In this document: positions 26,150-34,681 of the stretch, one piece after another
Position numbering within the stretch: position 1 is the stretch's first letter
Layout of the letters: each line of letters opens with the position of its first letter
From: an uncultured Flavobacteriales bacterium
GTDB taxonomy: Bacteria > Bacteroidota > Bacteroidia > Flavobacteriales_D > Crocinitomicaceae
Direction: 5' to 3'
Assembly: GCA_903939755.1 (NCBI GenBank)
Contig: CAJAII010000008.1
Coordinates: 124,001 to 188,000 of the forward strand
Length of the DNA: 64,000 nucleotides
Translations under genes and position numbers: made by a program
Notes under the pieces: model-generated
Told to the model about the DNA's origin: nothing
Databases searched by the model: none
What the model saw: the letters and a program-made list of their open reading frames with translations, nothing else

Positions 26150-27226
26150 TTATTTTTGTGCTAGTCGGAATAGATAGATGGCAACAATAGCAAACAATAA
26201 ATTAGGCATCCAAACGGCAAGATAGGCCGGGAATCCAATTTTTATGGCTGTCACTGCCATCACTTTCATGCAGAAGATATAAATAAATACAAATCCTAAA
26301 CCGATTGCAATGTTAACGCCAACTCCTCCACGTTTTTTTCTTGATGAAACAGCGACGCCAATAATCGTTAAGATATAGGTGGCGAAAGGGTAGGAGGTTC
26401 GTTGGTATAATTCAATTTCATAGAAGGGAACAAATGCTGATCCTTTATACTTTTCACGTTGAATCATACTTGTTAATTCAGTGTAGTTCATTGTTTCAGC
26501 AATATTTTCTCGTTGTGCCATTTCATTGATTTGAAAATCAAAGACCGTATCCTTTTTGGCTGAGTGGATTATTTTTCCTTTCGGAAAGGACAGCCACTTT
26601 TCATACACATCGGTAAGTTGCCACTTATTGGATCCAATGATATTCTTGGCTTTTCTGGCTTTTAAGAAGTAAGTGGGCCGCAAGCTATCATTCCATAATT
26701 GAATAACTAAATCTTTCACCTCCCCTTCTTGATTCGAATAATTTGAAAAATATACTATTTGATTCCCGGGGTATTCGGCATGGTAATCTTCTACCATCAT
26801 GACATCACGGTAATATTTTTCTTCAAATTCTAACCTAATTTTATTAGTTCTGGGTACGATTAAATGATTTAATATCAAGGATAAAACCATTAGGATCGTT
26901 GACGCAATCATATAAGGTCGGAGAAAGCGCGTTATCGGCCTACCACTGAACCACATAGGAATTATTTCAGTGTCTTGTGCCATTTTTGCCGTAAACCAAA
27001 TCACCGAAATAAAAATAATCATCGATGAAAACATGTTTCCATGGAAGATGATAAATCCAAGGTAATATTCAAATACAATTGCTTTTAATGGGGCATGATG
27101 CGAAATGAATTCACTTAACTTTTCTGAAACATCAAAAACTACGGCGAAAAGCATGATAATTCCTAACATAAAAAAGAAAGTGCTTAAGAACTTTCGAATA
27201 ATGTACTTGTCAAGTATTTTCAGCAT
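26150..27226 (-). CDS. lptG: LptF/LptG-family lipopolysaccharide export permease
   Basis: A 358-residue inner-membrane protein of the YjgP/YjgQ family. Transmembrane helices are visible near residues 12-35, 55-80 and 95-115 and three more in the last 110 residues, with a periplasmic beta-jellyroll between them. LDKYIIRKFLSTFFFMLGII and GRPITRFLRPYMIASTILM are typical of LptG-like subunits. It moves lipopolysaccharide from the inner membrane into the Lpt bridge with LptB. The ATG is used here; a TTG immediately before it is also in frame. It begins three bases after the tgt stop, as an operon, an arrangement common in Bacteroidota. Whether it is LptF or LptG cannot be settled. Confidence 0.88.
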   Translation of the reverse strand: MLKILDKYIIRKFLSTFFFMLGIIMLFAVVFDVSEKLSEFISHHAPLKAIVFEYYLGFIIFHGNMFSSMIIFISVIWFTAKMAQDTEIIPMWFSGRPITRFLRPYMIASTILMVLSLILNHLIVPRTNKIRLEFEEKYYRDVMMVEDYHAEYPGNQIVYFSNYSNQEGEVKDLVIQLWNDSLRPTYFLKARKAKNIIGSNKWQLTDVYEKWLSFPKGKIIHSAKKDTVFDFQINEMAQRENIAETMNYTELTSMIQREKYKGSAFVPFYEIELYQRTSYPFATYILTIIGVAVSSRKKRGGVGVNIAIGLGFVFIYIFCMKVMAVTAIKIGFPAYLAVWMPNLLFAIVAIYLFRLAQK

Positions 27227-27229
27227 CAA

Positions 27230-28360
27230 TTATCTTTTTTGTGCTAATTGCTTTACCATTTTGTTTTTCCAGGAAAGAAAGTCCCCCGCTTTAATATGCA
27301 CACGGGCCTGTTCTACTAATTCAAGGTAAAATGCTAAATTATGAATGGTGGCTATTTGAATCCCTAAGTATTCTTTGGCACTTATTAAATGCCTTAAATA
27401 CGCTTTTGTATATACTTGGTCTACCCAAACTTTTGAAGTTGAATCAATAGGGCTAAAATCATCTGCCCACTTCTTGTTTTTAATATTTAAGGTGCCTTCC
27501 CAAGTAAATAACATGCCATGTCGCGCATTACGACTAGGCATAACGCAGTCAAACATATCAATTCCTAAAGCAATGCATTCTAATATATTCCATGGCGTTC
27601 CAACTCCCATCAAATAGCGGGCTTTGTCTTTTGGTAAGATACCACAGACATGTTCTGTCATGGCGTATAATTCATCCTCTGGTTCGCCAACAGATAATCC
27701 GCCAATGGCATTTCCAACTGTTCCGTATTCTGCGATGGTTTCTGCAGAAATTGTTCTTAAGTCCTTAAATGTACTGCCTTGCACAATCGGGAATAAGTTT
27801 TGCTCGTACGGATATAAAGAGTGTGTATTATTCATGTGGTCATGGCATCGTTTTAACCAACGATGGGTTAGTTCCATGGAATTTTTCGCGTAGCTATACT
27901 CACAAGGGTAAGGGGTGCATTCGTCGAAAGCCATGATGATGTCTGCTCCAATACTACGTTGCATGTCAATGGCCGTTTCTGGCGAAAAAAACAGGTAGCT
28001 TCCATTCAAGTGCGATTGAAACGTTACGCCTTCTTCTTTTATTTTTCGAGATCCCGATAGGGAATACACTTGATAGCCACCGCTATCTGTAAGTATGGGC
28101 CTTTCCCAACCAATGAACTGATGCAGACCTCCTGCTTTTTCAATAATTTCCACCCCAGGACGTAAAAATAAATGATAGGTATTTCCAAGGATTATTTGGG
28201 CGTTAATATCATCCCTTAATTCTTGTTGATGGACCCCTTTTACACTTCCAACAGTTCCAACAGGCATGAATATAGGTGTGGTGATCGTTCCGTGATCGGT
28301 GTGTAGGAGACCAAGACGAGCTGAGGTATCTTTATCTTCTTGGACTAAATCAAAGTGCAT
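27230..28360 (-). CDS. tgt: tRNA-guanine transglycosylase (Tgt), zinc cysteines not conserved
   Basis: A 376-residue enzyme that replaces guanine-34 with a queuine precursor in GUN tRNAs. The catalytic features are present: ILTDSGGYQVYSLSG, IVQGSTFKDLR, GGLSVGEPEDELYAM, MGVGTPWNILECIALGIDMFDCVMPSR. The zinc site that normally reads C-x-C-x2-C just before YSKAYLRHL is here FSPIDSTSKVWVDQVYTKAYLRHLI, with no Cys, while the later His of IATIHNLAFYL is kept. The structural zinc is therefore probably absent. A -7 box TATCTTTG (28385-28392) precedes the ATG by about 25 bases. It is co-transcribed with lptG. Confidence 0.93.
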   Translation of the reverse strand: MHFDLVQEDKDTSARLGLLHTDHGTITTPIFMPVGTVGSVKGVHQQELRDDINAQIILGNTYHLFLRPGVEIIEKAGGLHQFIGWERPILTDSGGYQVYSLSGSRKIKEEGVTFQSHLNGSYLFFSPETAIDMQRSIGADIIMAFDECTPYPCEYSYAKNSMELTHRWLKRCHDHMNNTHSLYPYEQNLFPIVQGSTFKDLRTISAETIAEYGTVGNAIGGLSVGEPEDELYAMTEHVCGILPKDKARYLMGVGTPWNILECIALGIDMFDCVMPSRNARHGMLFTWEGTLNIKNKKWADDFSPIDSTSKVWVDQVYTKAYLRHLISAKEYLGIQIATIHNLAFYLELVEQARVHIKAGDFLSWKNKMVKQLAQKR

Positions 28361-28437
28361 AACAATGTTGAAAAAAAACTAAAGCAAAGATACAGCTATT
28401 TAATTTGCAATGTCATCTTTGTAGAAATTCAAATTAC

Positions 28438-29571
28438 ATGGTTTTATTTACCCATTTGCAATGGGATTTCTTTTCAATTACATTTCTGACTCTCGTATTT
28501 TTTGCGAGTATTCAGTTATTTTATGTTGCAATTGTTTTTGGTAGATTGGCATTTTACAAGGAGGAAGAAAAAAAGCCTCATGCGCAACCTCCCATTAGTA
28601 TCATTATAGCCGCGAGAAATGAATCGGATAATTTATACGATAATCTGCCTTATATTCTCACCCAAGATTACCCTGAATTTGAAGTGATTATTGTCAATAA
28701 TCAATCGATTGATGATAGCAGTTGGTTGTTGAAAGCGCTTTGTCTTCAGCATAAAAATTTACGTGTAGTTGAAATTGCAAAAAACAAACATTTATTACCG
28801 GGTAAAAAATTACCAATTACTCTTGGCGTTAAGGGAGCGAAATATGAAAATATGGTATTTACGGATGCAGATTGTCGACCCGCTTCGAATAAGTGGCTTA
28901 GTATAATGGCGGCATCTTTTTCAGATAAAAAGCAAATCGTATTGGGTTATGCGCCTTATTATAAGTCAAAAGGAATAATAAACAAAATCATTCGTTATGA
29001 TACCGCTTTTATTGGAGTGAGTTATCTGTCCATGGCATTGGTGAAGTTGCCATACATGGGAGTTGGACGTAATTTAGCGTACTCTAAAAAAGTGTTTGAT
29101 GCGGTAAAGGGGTTTAAGTCACATTATTCATTACCTTCTGGAGATGACGACTTGTTTATTCAAGAAGCGGCAGTGAATCAAAATTATACGATACAGATTT
29201 CCCCGGAATCCTTTTGTTTTTCTTCACCAGCAACTACTTGGAAAAGTTGGATAAGGCAGAAAACAAGGCATTACACCACATCAAGTAGATATAACTTTAT
29301 TAAGAAAGCATTGTTAGGAATATATCCAATCTCCTTGTTGATGACATGGATATCATTTGTTATTTTGTTGTCGAATGCGAATTGGTGGATAATTGCATTG
29401 ATTATTTTTAGTTTGTTATTGATACTAAAATGGTTGATTCAAGGAAAATGCCTTCGAAAATTGAATGAAAAAAGTTTTGCAATAGCCTTCCCATTATGGG
29501 ATTTAGGACATGCATTATTAATGCCCATAATGTATAATTTTTCAGATCATAAACGGTATAAAAAATGGTAG
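28438..29571 (+). CDS. Membrane glycosyltransferase family 2
   Basis: A 377-residue enzyme with an N-terminal membrane helix (FSITFLTLVFFASIQLFYVA), a GT-A domain and two C-terminal membrane helices (ISLLMTWISFVILL, WIIALIIFSLLLIL). The nucleotide-sugar motifs are PISIIIAARNESDNL, VFTDADCRP (metal-binding D-x-D type) and SGDDDLFIQEA, with RQKTRHYTT in place of the processive Q-x-x-RW. An in-frame TTG lies 11 codons upstream, but the ATG gives a better membrane topology. The acceptor is unknown; surface polysaccharide or glycolipid synthesis is likely. It overlaps the sigma factor gene by seven bases. Confidence 0.85.
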   Translation: MVLFTHLQWDFFSITFLTLVFFASIQLFYVAIVFGRLAFYKEEEKKPHAQPPISIIIAARNESDNLYDNLPYILTQDYPEFEVIIVNNQSIDDSSWLLKALCLQHKNLRVVEIAKNKHLLPGKKLPITLGVKGAKYENMVFTDADCRPASNKWLSIMAASFSDKKQIVLGYAPYYKSKGIINKIIRYDTAFIGVSYLSMALVKLPYMGVGRNLAYSKKVFDAVKGFKSHYSLPSGDDDLFIQEAAVNQNYTIQISPESFCFSSPATTWKSWIRQKTRHYTTSSRYNFIKKALLGIYPISLLMTWISFVILLSNANWWIIALIIFSLLLILKWLIQGKCLRKLNEKSFAIAFPLWDLGHALLMPIMYNFSDHKRYKKW

Positions 29572-30170
29572 AAATCGAACATTTATCTGATAAAGCGAAA
29601 CATGATTTTGTTTTGGTGGAAGCTGCAAAAAAAGGGAAACAATCTGCTTATGCGGAATTAATGGATCGCTATAGGGAATCGATTTACTTCATGATGCTTA
29701 AAATGGTGAAAAACCAAGATGATGCAGATGATTTAACCATCGAAGCGTTCGGAAAAGCCTTTAATCGACTCGATCAGTATTCGCCCAGTTTTGCTTTTAG
29801 TACTTGGTTGTTCAAGATTGCATCCAACAACTGTATCGATTTTATTCGCAAAAAACGCATTCAAGTATTGAGTATGGATACCGGTATTTCGATGCCCGAT
29901 GGCGGATCAAGACGTATAGATGCCAAATCCATGACGCATAATCCGGAGGAATCATTGATCTATGGACAACGGATTGTTCATATGCGCTTATTGGTGAGTA
30001 AATTAAAACCACGCTATAGGGAGTTGGTAGAGAAACGCTACTTTGAAGAATTAAGTTATGAGGAGATAGCCAAGGAATTAAATTTACCATTAGGTACTGT
30101 GAAGGCACAGCTATTTCGCGCTAGAGACTTTTTAGCGAATATGATGGAGAAAACGAAGGATACCATCTAA
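29565..30170 (+). CDS. RNA polymerase sigma factor, RpoE-like (ECF)
   Basis: A 201-residue sigma factor. Region 2 is YAELMDRYRESIYFMMLKMV...DADDLTIEAFGKAFNRLDQY followed by FSTWLFKIASNNCIDFIRKK. Region 4 near the C-terminus is LVEKRYFEELSYEEIAKELNLPLGTVKAQLFRARDFL. A linker of about 35 residues separates them. No anti-sigma factor gene adjoins it. It overlaps the glycosyltransferase gene and abuts rsmG, so it is expressed with housekeeping genes rather than from an obvious autoregulated promoter. Its regulon cannot be inferred. Confidence 0.92.
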   Translation: MVEIEHLSDKAKHDFVLVEAAKKGKQSAYAELMDRYRESIYFMMLKMVKNQDDADDLTIEAFGKAFNRLDQYSPSFAFSTWLFKIASNNCIDFIRKKRIQVLSMDTGISMPDGGSRRIDAKSMTHNPEESLIYGQRIVHMRLLVSKLKPRYRELVEKRYFEELSYEEIAKELNLPLGTVKAQLFRARDFLANMMEKTKDTI

Positions 30171-30794
30171 GTGAAAATAATCGAATCATATTTTGACAAT
30201 CTGACGCAATTACAAGCGCAACAATTCGAAAAATTACCTGATTTATACCGTTTTTGGAATGAGCAAATCAATGTGATTTCACGGAAAGATATTGATAATT
30301 TTCAAGAGAGGCATGTGCTTCATTCCTTAGGAATTGCTAAGGTGTTATCCTTTCACCAAGGAACTCAGGTTTTGGATGTGGGAACAGGCGGTGGTTTTCC
30401 TGGTATTCCATTAGCGATTTTATTTCCCGAGGTTCAATTTACCTTGGTTGACTCCATTGGAAAGAAAATAAAAGTAGTTAACGAGGTATCCCTGGAATTG
30501 GGATTGAAAAATGTAAACGCCTTTCATCAACGGGCGGAAGAAACAAAAGGTAAATTCGATTTTGTTGTAAGTAGAGCGGTAGCTCAAATGCCTGAATTTT
30601 TAAACTGGGTTTCTTCAAAAATTGAAAAAAAATCAGCTCATTCATTAAAAAATGGGATCCTTTATTTGAAAGGGGGCGATTTGCAGCAAGAAATGAGTAC
30701 CATCCGGAATTCTTTCAAGATATATTCCTTAAGTGATTATTTTACTGAACCTTTTTTTGAAACTAAAAAAGTGGTTCATGTGTCGCTTAATTAA
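30171..30794 (+). CDS. rsmG: 16S rRNA (guanine527-N7)-methyltransferase RsmG
   Basis: A 207-residue Rossmann-fold SAM methyltransferase that methylates G527 in the 530 loop. Motif I is LDVGTGGGFPGIPLAI (about residues 66-81). QINVISRKDIDNFQERHVLHS, FTLVDSIGKKIKVV and FDFVVSRAVAQM are family signatures. It starts at GTG directly after the sigma factor stop codon, with no intervening base, and its 3' end overlaps the convergent apaG by eight bases. Loss of RsmG in other bacteria gives streptomycin resistance. Confidence 0.95.
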   Translation: MKIIESYFDNLTQLQAQQFEKLPDLYRFWNEQINVISRKDIDNFQERHVLHSLGIAKVLSFHQGTQVLDVGTGGGFPGIPLAILFPEVQFTLVDSIGKKIKVVNEVSLELGLKNVNAFHQRAEETKGKFDFVVSRAVAQMPEFLNWVSSKIEKKSAHSLKNGILYLKGGDLQQEMSTIRNSFKIYSLSDYFTEPFFETKKVVHVSLN

Positions 30795-31173
30795 GAAGGA
30801 TAGGGTAGGTTAACACAAACGCCGGAATGGTAGCATTGAATTGATCTCCTTGCATTAAATCGATAAAAGTATAGTGCCCAGACATTTTTCCATACGGCAT
30901 ATATAACTCAGTGAAACTCGAATATTCAAAGCTCTCCTCGGGATCAATTATTGGAGTAAATCCGATCACTCCTTCTCCCTCAACCTCTGCATTGCCTAAT
31001 AATACATGCTCAATCTTCCAGTAGCGTTTAATTAATTGTACGGGATTGGTCAAATGATTGGTTATTTTCACATCGTATCTATACCGGTAAGGGCCATTTG
31101 GTAGAGTAGATTCTTTCTCCAAAAATGTGGTAGTTACTTTTATATCGATACAGCTAGTGCGTTTATCAATCAT
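30787..31173 (-). CDS. apaG: ApaG domain protein
   Basis: A 128-residue protein with the fibronectin III-like ApaG fold: YRYDVKITNHLTNPVQLIKRYWKI, followed by VEGEGVIGFTPIIDPEESFEYSSF and GKMSGHYTFID. These cover the family's pattern Y.I.I.N....VQL..R.W.I and G.VG..P.I.PGE.F.Y.S. In enterobacteria ApaG is tied to Co/Mg efflux phenotypes; in eukaryotes the same domain is in F-box and polymerase-interacting proteins. Its biochemical role is unknown. It stands alone on the minus strand, with a -7 box TAATTTTG (31202-31209) upstream. Confidence 0.92.
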   Translation of the reverse strand: MIDKRTSCIDIKVTTTFLEKESTLPNGPYRYRYDVKITNHLTNPVQLIKRYWKIEHVLLGNAEVEGEGVIGFTPIIDPEESFEYSSFTELYMPYGKMSGHYTFIDLMQGDQFNATIPAFVLTYPILLN

Positions 31174-31300
31174 GTATAGTGATTCAAATAATAATTCTTT
31201 TCAAAATTACTAATAATTAGGTTCTAGGAGAACAGAGTAAGATTTAATTGACTGATCGCTTTCTTACCACAATATCTTTTTGTCATGATTTTAAATAAAA

Positions 31301-31386
31301 ATACATGCCCAAAAGGGATTTATTTCCTATTTTTTCGCTGGATTACATCCAGCGTTATAAATAGTTAACCCCTTATCGGGGTTATA
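31301..31386 (-). repeat. Dispersed intergenic repeat with three hairpins, copy 2
   Basis: The inverted copy of the element at 17648-17730. Read on the minus strand it contains three adjacent inverted repeats: AACCCC-GATAA-GGGGTT, the perfect CGCTGGAT-GTA-ATCCAGCG (31336-31354), and ATCCC-TTTT-GGGCAT. All three are better kept than in copy 1. It begins two bases after the folC stop codon and fills most of the gap between folC and apaG. Confidence 0.85.
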
Positions 31387-31388
31387 CA

Positions 31389-32627
31389 TTATCTTCTTGT
31401 CGTATAATTAAGACCAGTCAAAATATTTATATCGCTAATAAGAAAAAAGCTTCCGCAGATGACAATTGTTTCGTCAGGCAGGGTATTGCTCACTATTTCG
31501 TTTAGGGCATGATTTACCTCTTTATATACTTTACGTATCGCGCTATTTTCTGAAGCCATTTTTGATAATTCATCATAAGTAGTACTTCGCTCATTTTTGA
31601 AAACACATAAATTTATTTCGCTTGTTGAGGGTAGAGTAGAAATGAGTTTTTTTAGGTCTTTATCTCCGCTGCTCCCGACGATAAACTTTAATTTTTCTTG
31701 CGGTGTATCCTGTAATTCCTTCAAGAGGATTTTTATTCCTCCTTCGTTGTGGGAAGCATCAATAATAATTCTGGGGAAACTATTAATTTCTTGGAAACGA
31801 CCAAATAATCCTGTGTTTTGATAAAGCTTGATTATCGCTGAGGTAATTTCTTGTTCTGTAGGATGAATGTCAATAATCACTAAGGCTTGTAAGGCAGTTT
31901 GTAAGTTTGTTTGTTGATAGCTCGCGAGTTGTTGATGCACTTTTTGCGAGGGGTTTAGGAAGGTGACTTGGGTGTTATTTAAATGGGCAGTATTGACAAA
32001 TATTTCCTTTGTAATGGAACTTTCTTCTGCAACAAATACAGGTACTTTATGTTTAATTATCCCGGCTTTTTCGGCAGCAATCGCCTCGATAGTGTTCCCC
32101 AAAAAGTTTTGGTGATCAAGGGAAATATTCGTAATAATACTTATTTGCGGGGTAATTACATTCGTAGCATCTAATCGCCCTCCTAAACCAGTTTCAATAA
32201 TCGCATAAGTACAATTATTCCTTGCGAAATGATGCATTGCCATTGCGAATGTTATTTCAAAAAAGGAAGGTTGGAAAGGTAATTCGATTTCTTTTAATAG
32301 ATGGCAAAATGAAACTACTTCCTCTTCAGAAATTTTTGTGCCATTTATTCGTATCCGTTCTTTAAAATCAAAAATGTGAGGGGAGGTAAAGAGACCTACT
32401 TTTTCGCCTTTTTCTGTAAGTAGAGAAGCGATAAATGAACAAGTAGAACCTTTTCCATTGGTACCTGCTACATGAATTGTTTCTGTTTTTAAGTGAGGAT
32501 TGCCTAAAGATTTAAGTAAGTGACTTACATTTTCTAGGCCTGGTTTATAAGCGCTTCCTCCAATTTCTTGATAAGATGGAAATTGCTTATATAACCAGTC
32601 AATAATTTGAGTGTAATTATTGTGCAC
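31389..32627 (-). CDS. folC: Bifunctional folylpolyglutamate synthase / dihydrofolate synthase
   Basis: About 412 residues of an ATP-dependent Mur-ligase-type enzyme that adds glutamate to folates. Diagnostic segments are YKPGLENVSHLLKSLGNP, the P-loop HVAGTNGKGSTCSFIASLL, GLFTSPHIFDFKERIRINGT, AIIETGLGGRLDATNV and IIDASHNEGGI. The annotated start is a GTG that overlaps tonB by 11 bases; a TTG six codons upstream is possible. It is the last gene of the exbB-exbD-tonB run. The dispersed repeat directly follows its stop codon. Confidence 0.93.
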   Translation of the reverse strand: MHNNYTQIIDWLYKQFPSYQEIGGSAYKPGLENVSHLLKSLGNPHLKTETIHVAGTNGKGSTCSFIASLLTEKGEKVGLFTSPHIFDFKERIRINGTKISEEEVVSFCHLLKEIELPFQPSFFEITFAMAMHHFARNNCTYAIIETGLGGRLDATNVITPQISIITNISLDHQNFLGNTIEAIAAEKAGIIKHKVPVFVAEESSITKEIFVNTAHLNNTQVTFLNPSQKVHQQLASYQQTNLQTALQALVIIDIHPTEQEITSAIIKLYQNTGLFGRFQEINSFPRIIIDASHNEGGIKILLKELQDTPQEKLKFIVGSSGDKDLKKLISTLPSTSEINLCVFKNERSTTYDELSKMASENSAIRKVYKEVNHALNEIVSNTLPDETIVICGSFFLISDINILTGLNYTTRR

Positions 32628-33330
32628 GGATTCTACAAGTAACAAAAGTATATTGCAAACCAGCGGTTTTGTCTTGCTTATATTTAACTTGCTTAATTAC
32701 TTCGCTGATAACTCCGTTGATAATTCGTTGGTCTGTTGTGGTAGTTTTTGATGTTAAATTATTGGCACTTACCACTTTTCCATCTCCGTTAATTATTAAT
32801 TTTAAATGAACAAAAATATCAACATCTGTTTTGTATTTTGGTAAAGTGGGGTCGTTAAGTCGAACGCGATTTCTTCCATCACCTGTTCCGGTACCTGTTC
32901 CAGTTCCTCCTTCTCCTGTTCCATTTCCATCTCCAGAAAATGGGCCATTCCCTGTTCCAGTTCCGCCACCAGTGCCCCCTGTGCCAAATGGATTGGTGCC
33001 TTTATTATTCCCAACAATTGGTGGTCCTTTAAAGTCATTGCCTTGTACAGTATTCGGATTCGTTGTTTTTACTGGATTTAAGGGTTGATTATTTTCTGTT
33101 CCACCACCATCGCGCCCACCAGTTTGCGCAATTTCCACGTTATCAATCACAAATTCTTCAATTACTTCATCCGAACGAAGTGGAGGAAGATCTTTTGGTA
33201 GAGGAGCTTGAATAAACAATCGTATGAAGCAAGCTGCAATCAAAACGAACGAAATCGTCAAACTAGCTGCTACAATAGCAATCTTGCGCTCTTGGTTTTC
33301 ATTTTCATTTTGATACGTTATTGAGTACAT
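32617..33330 (-). CDS. tonB: Energy transducer TonB with Gly/Thr-rich linker
   Basis: A 237-residue protein with an N-terminal membrane anchor (IAIVAASLTISFVLIAACFI, about 18-37) and a C-terminal TonB domain reduced to a short strand-helix-strand region (about 165-237, with LKLIINGDGKVVSANNL). The periplasmic spacer, normally Pro-rich, is here a low-complexity Gly/Thr/Asn stretch (about 100-150) with repeated GTG and TGTG units. Pro is mainly confined to PLPKDLPPLR. It is probably the transducer powered by the ExbB/ExbD genes upstream. It starts at ATG, 86 bases after exbD. Confidence 0.85.
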   Translation of the reverse strand: MYSITYQNENENQERKIAIVAASLTISFVLIAACFIRLFIQAPLPKDLPPLRSDEVIEEFVIDNVEIAQTGGRDGGGTENNQPLNPVKTTNPNTVQGNDFKGPPIVGNNKGTNPFGTGGTGGGTGTGNGPFSGDGNGTGEGGTGTGTGTGDGRNRVRLNDPTLPKYKTDVDIFVHLKLIINGDGKVVSANNLTSKTTTTDQRIINGVISEVIKQVKYKQDKTAGLQYTFVTCRIRAQ

Positions 33331-33416
33331 ACAACTTATTTTTTAGTTAGTGAAACTAGCATCTTCCAAACGACAGATATAGTAAAAAGTTACTAAATAG
33401 TATGGTTTTAATTCAG

Positions 33417-33812
33417 TTAATCTTCCGTCGTAGCAATAATAATTTTTAAGTTATTTTTCATGCCTAGACCAAGTAAATCGACTAATTCTTGCACTTCAGA
33501 TGTTTTTGGTATACGTAAAATAACCGTTTCATCTTTTAATTTAGCTGTTTCAGCAAGTAATTTAGCTTCAATGCCATCTCTACTTACTTCATTTTTATCT
33601 ACAAAATATTTCTTGTCCGCTGTAACGGTTAAGGTAACATGCTGCTTATTTGTCTTTTCATTGGCATCCGATTTCGGCAACGGAACCTTGATCACATTAG
33701 GGTTCGCCAAAGTGGAAATGATCAAGAAAAATAAGAGTAAGAAAAACATGATGTCGCTTAAAGCAGAAGTAGCCACTTCTACATGGAAGCGTTTATTGCG
33801 CTTTATTGCCAT
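33417..33812 (-). CDS. exbD: ExbD/TolR biopolymer transport protein
   Basis: A 131-residue inner-membrane protein. One transmembrane helix is at about 18-38 (SDIMFFLLLFFLIISTLANP), with the proton-carrying Asp at its start. A periplasmic ExbD domain follows with KVPLPKSDANEKTNKQHVTL. The charge-rich N-terminus (IKRNKRFHVEV) is cytoplasmic. It overlaps exbB by 20 bases, so the two subunits are translationally coupled. With ExbB it forms the proton-driven motor that energises TonB or a similar transducer. Confidence 0.93.
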   Translation of the reverse strand: MAIKRNKRFHVEVATSALSDIMFFLLLFFLIISTLANPNVIKVPLPKSDANEKTNKQHVTLTVTADKKYFVDKNEVSRDGIEAKLLAETAKLKDETVILRIPKTSEVQELVDLLGLGMKNNLKIIIATTED

Positions 33813-34524
33813 TGTTTGTTCTAAGAAGGTTTGCGAAATCTAAACTTACTTTCTGGATATTCAAAGCATAGTTATCGATCATTCCGTTTAAGAGGTGATA
33901 TCCAGCGAATGCAATAATTCCTACCACTAATCCAGAACCAGAACTTATCATTTTCTCGTAAAGTCCACCAGAGATATTACTAATAGAAACATTTTCGGTT
34001 ATGGAAATAGAATAGAAAATTTTAATTACCCCTGAGATGGTTCCTATAAATCCTAAGGTAGGTGCAATTCCAGCGATGAGTCCAAGATGACCAAGGTTCT
34101 TTTCCATTTTACCAATTTCTATGTTGGCAGCCTTTTCCATGTTGGATTGACGCTCAACGTATCCTCTATCCATGGATTGTACGCCTTCATTTACTACGCT
34201 ACCAAAAGCCGTTTTGTCTCTTTCGAGTTTTTGATAAACCGAATCATAGTTGGTGGATAACAAATCATTTTTTATTTCACCTAACAAATTCGAATTGTAC
34301 TTTGTCATTTTTCGTATGTAGCGAAATTTTTCTACGATAACAATTAAAGAGTAAAATAACAATAAGCCAATTGGAATTAAAAAGAAACCTCCTTTCATTA
34401 GGAATTCAAATGCCGAGATATCTGTAGACGTTTTTTTCTCTACAATAGGAGCAGTTTGTGCAATTGCGTATACTCCTGCGAGCATAAACGTTACGGTCAT
34501 TAATAGTTTGGTTTGTTTTTTCAT
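33793..34524 (-). CDS. exbB: MotA/TolQ/ExbB proton channel family protein
   Basis: About 243 residues. An N-terminal cleavable-looking segment (MKKQTKLLMTVTFMLAGVYA) precedes three membrane helices at about 45-65, 130-155 and 175-200. The conserved core is NLGHLGLIAGIAPTLGFIGTISGVI, split around the channel-lining helix TLGFIGTISG, and the final helix SSGSGLVVGIIAFAGYHLL. The ATG at 34524 is preferred to an upstream in-frame Met because it starts the signal-like segment. A -7 box (TATTTTTG, 34548-34555) lies 23 bases upstream. It begins the exbB-exbD-tonB-folC run. Confidence 0.92.
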   Translation of the reverse strand: MKKQTKLLMTVTFMLAGVYAIAQTAPIVEKKTSTDISAFEFLMKGGFFLIPIGLLLFYSLIVIVEKFRYIRKMTKYNSNLLGEIKNDLLSTNYDSVYQKLERDKTAFGSVVNEGVQSMDRGYVERQSNMEKAANIEIGKMEKNLGHLGLIAGIAPTLGFIGTISGVIKIFYSISITENVSISNISGGLYEKMISSGSGLVVGIIAFAGYHLLNGMIDNYALNIQKVSLDFANLLRTNNGNKAQ

Positions 34525-34681
34525 AGTTGAATAATAGTAAAGTTGATCAAAAATAAGGAATAGGTGTTTCCGTAATTTTTTATACATAATTAGATATCCA
34601 CATCAAATTGTTACCTTTTTGTAGGAAACAAGTAATTTGAAAAATGGTACATGCTACTTCTTTACTAAGTAGGACGAAAAG

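Noticed and set aside
32831-33088. Plus-strand frame with PVPVP repeats
   Set aside because: It is the complement of the Gly/Thr-rich linker of tonB, which has clear domains on the minus strand.
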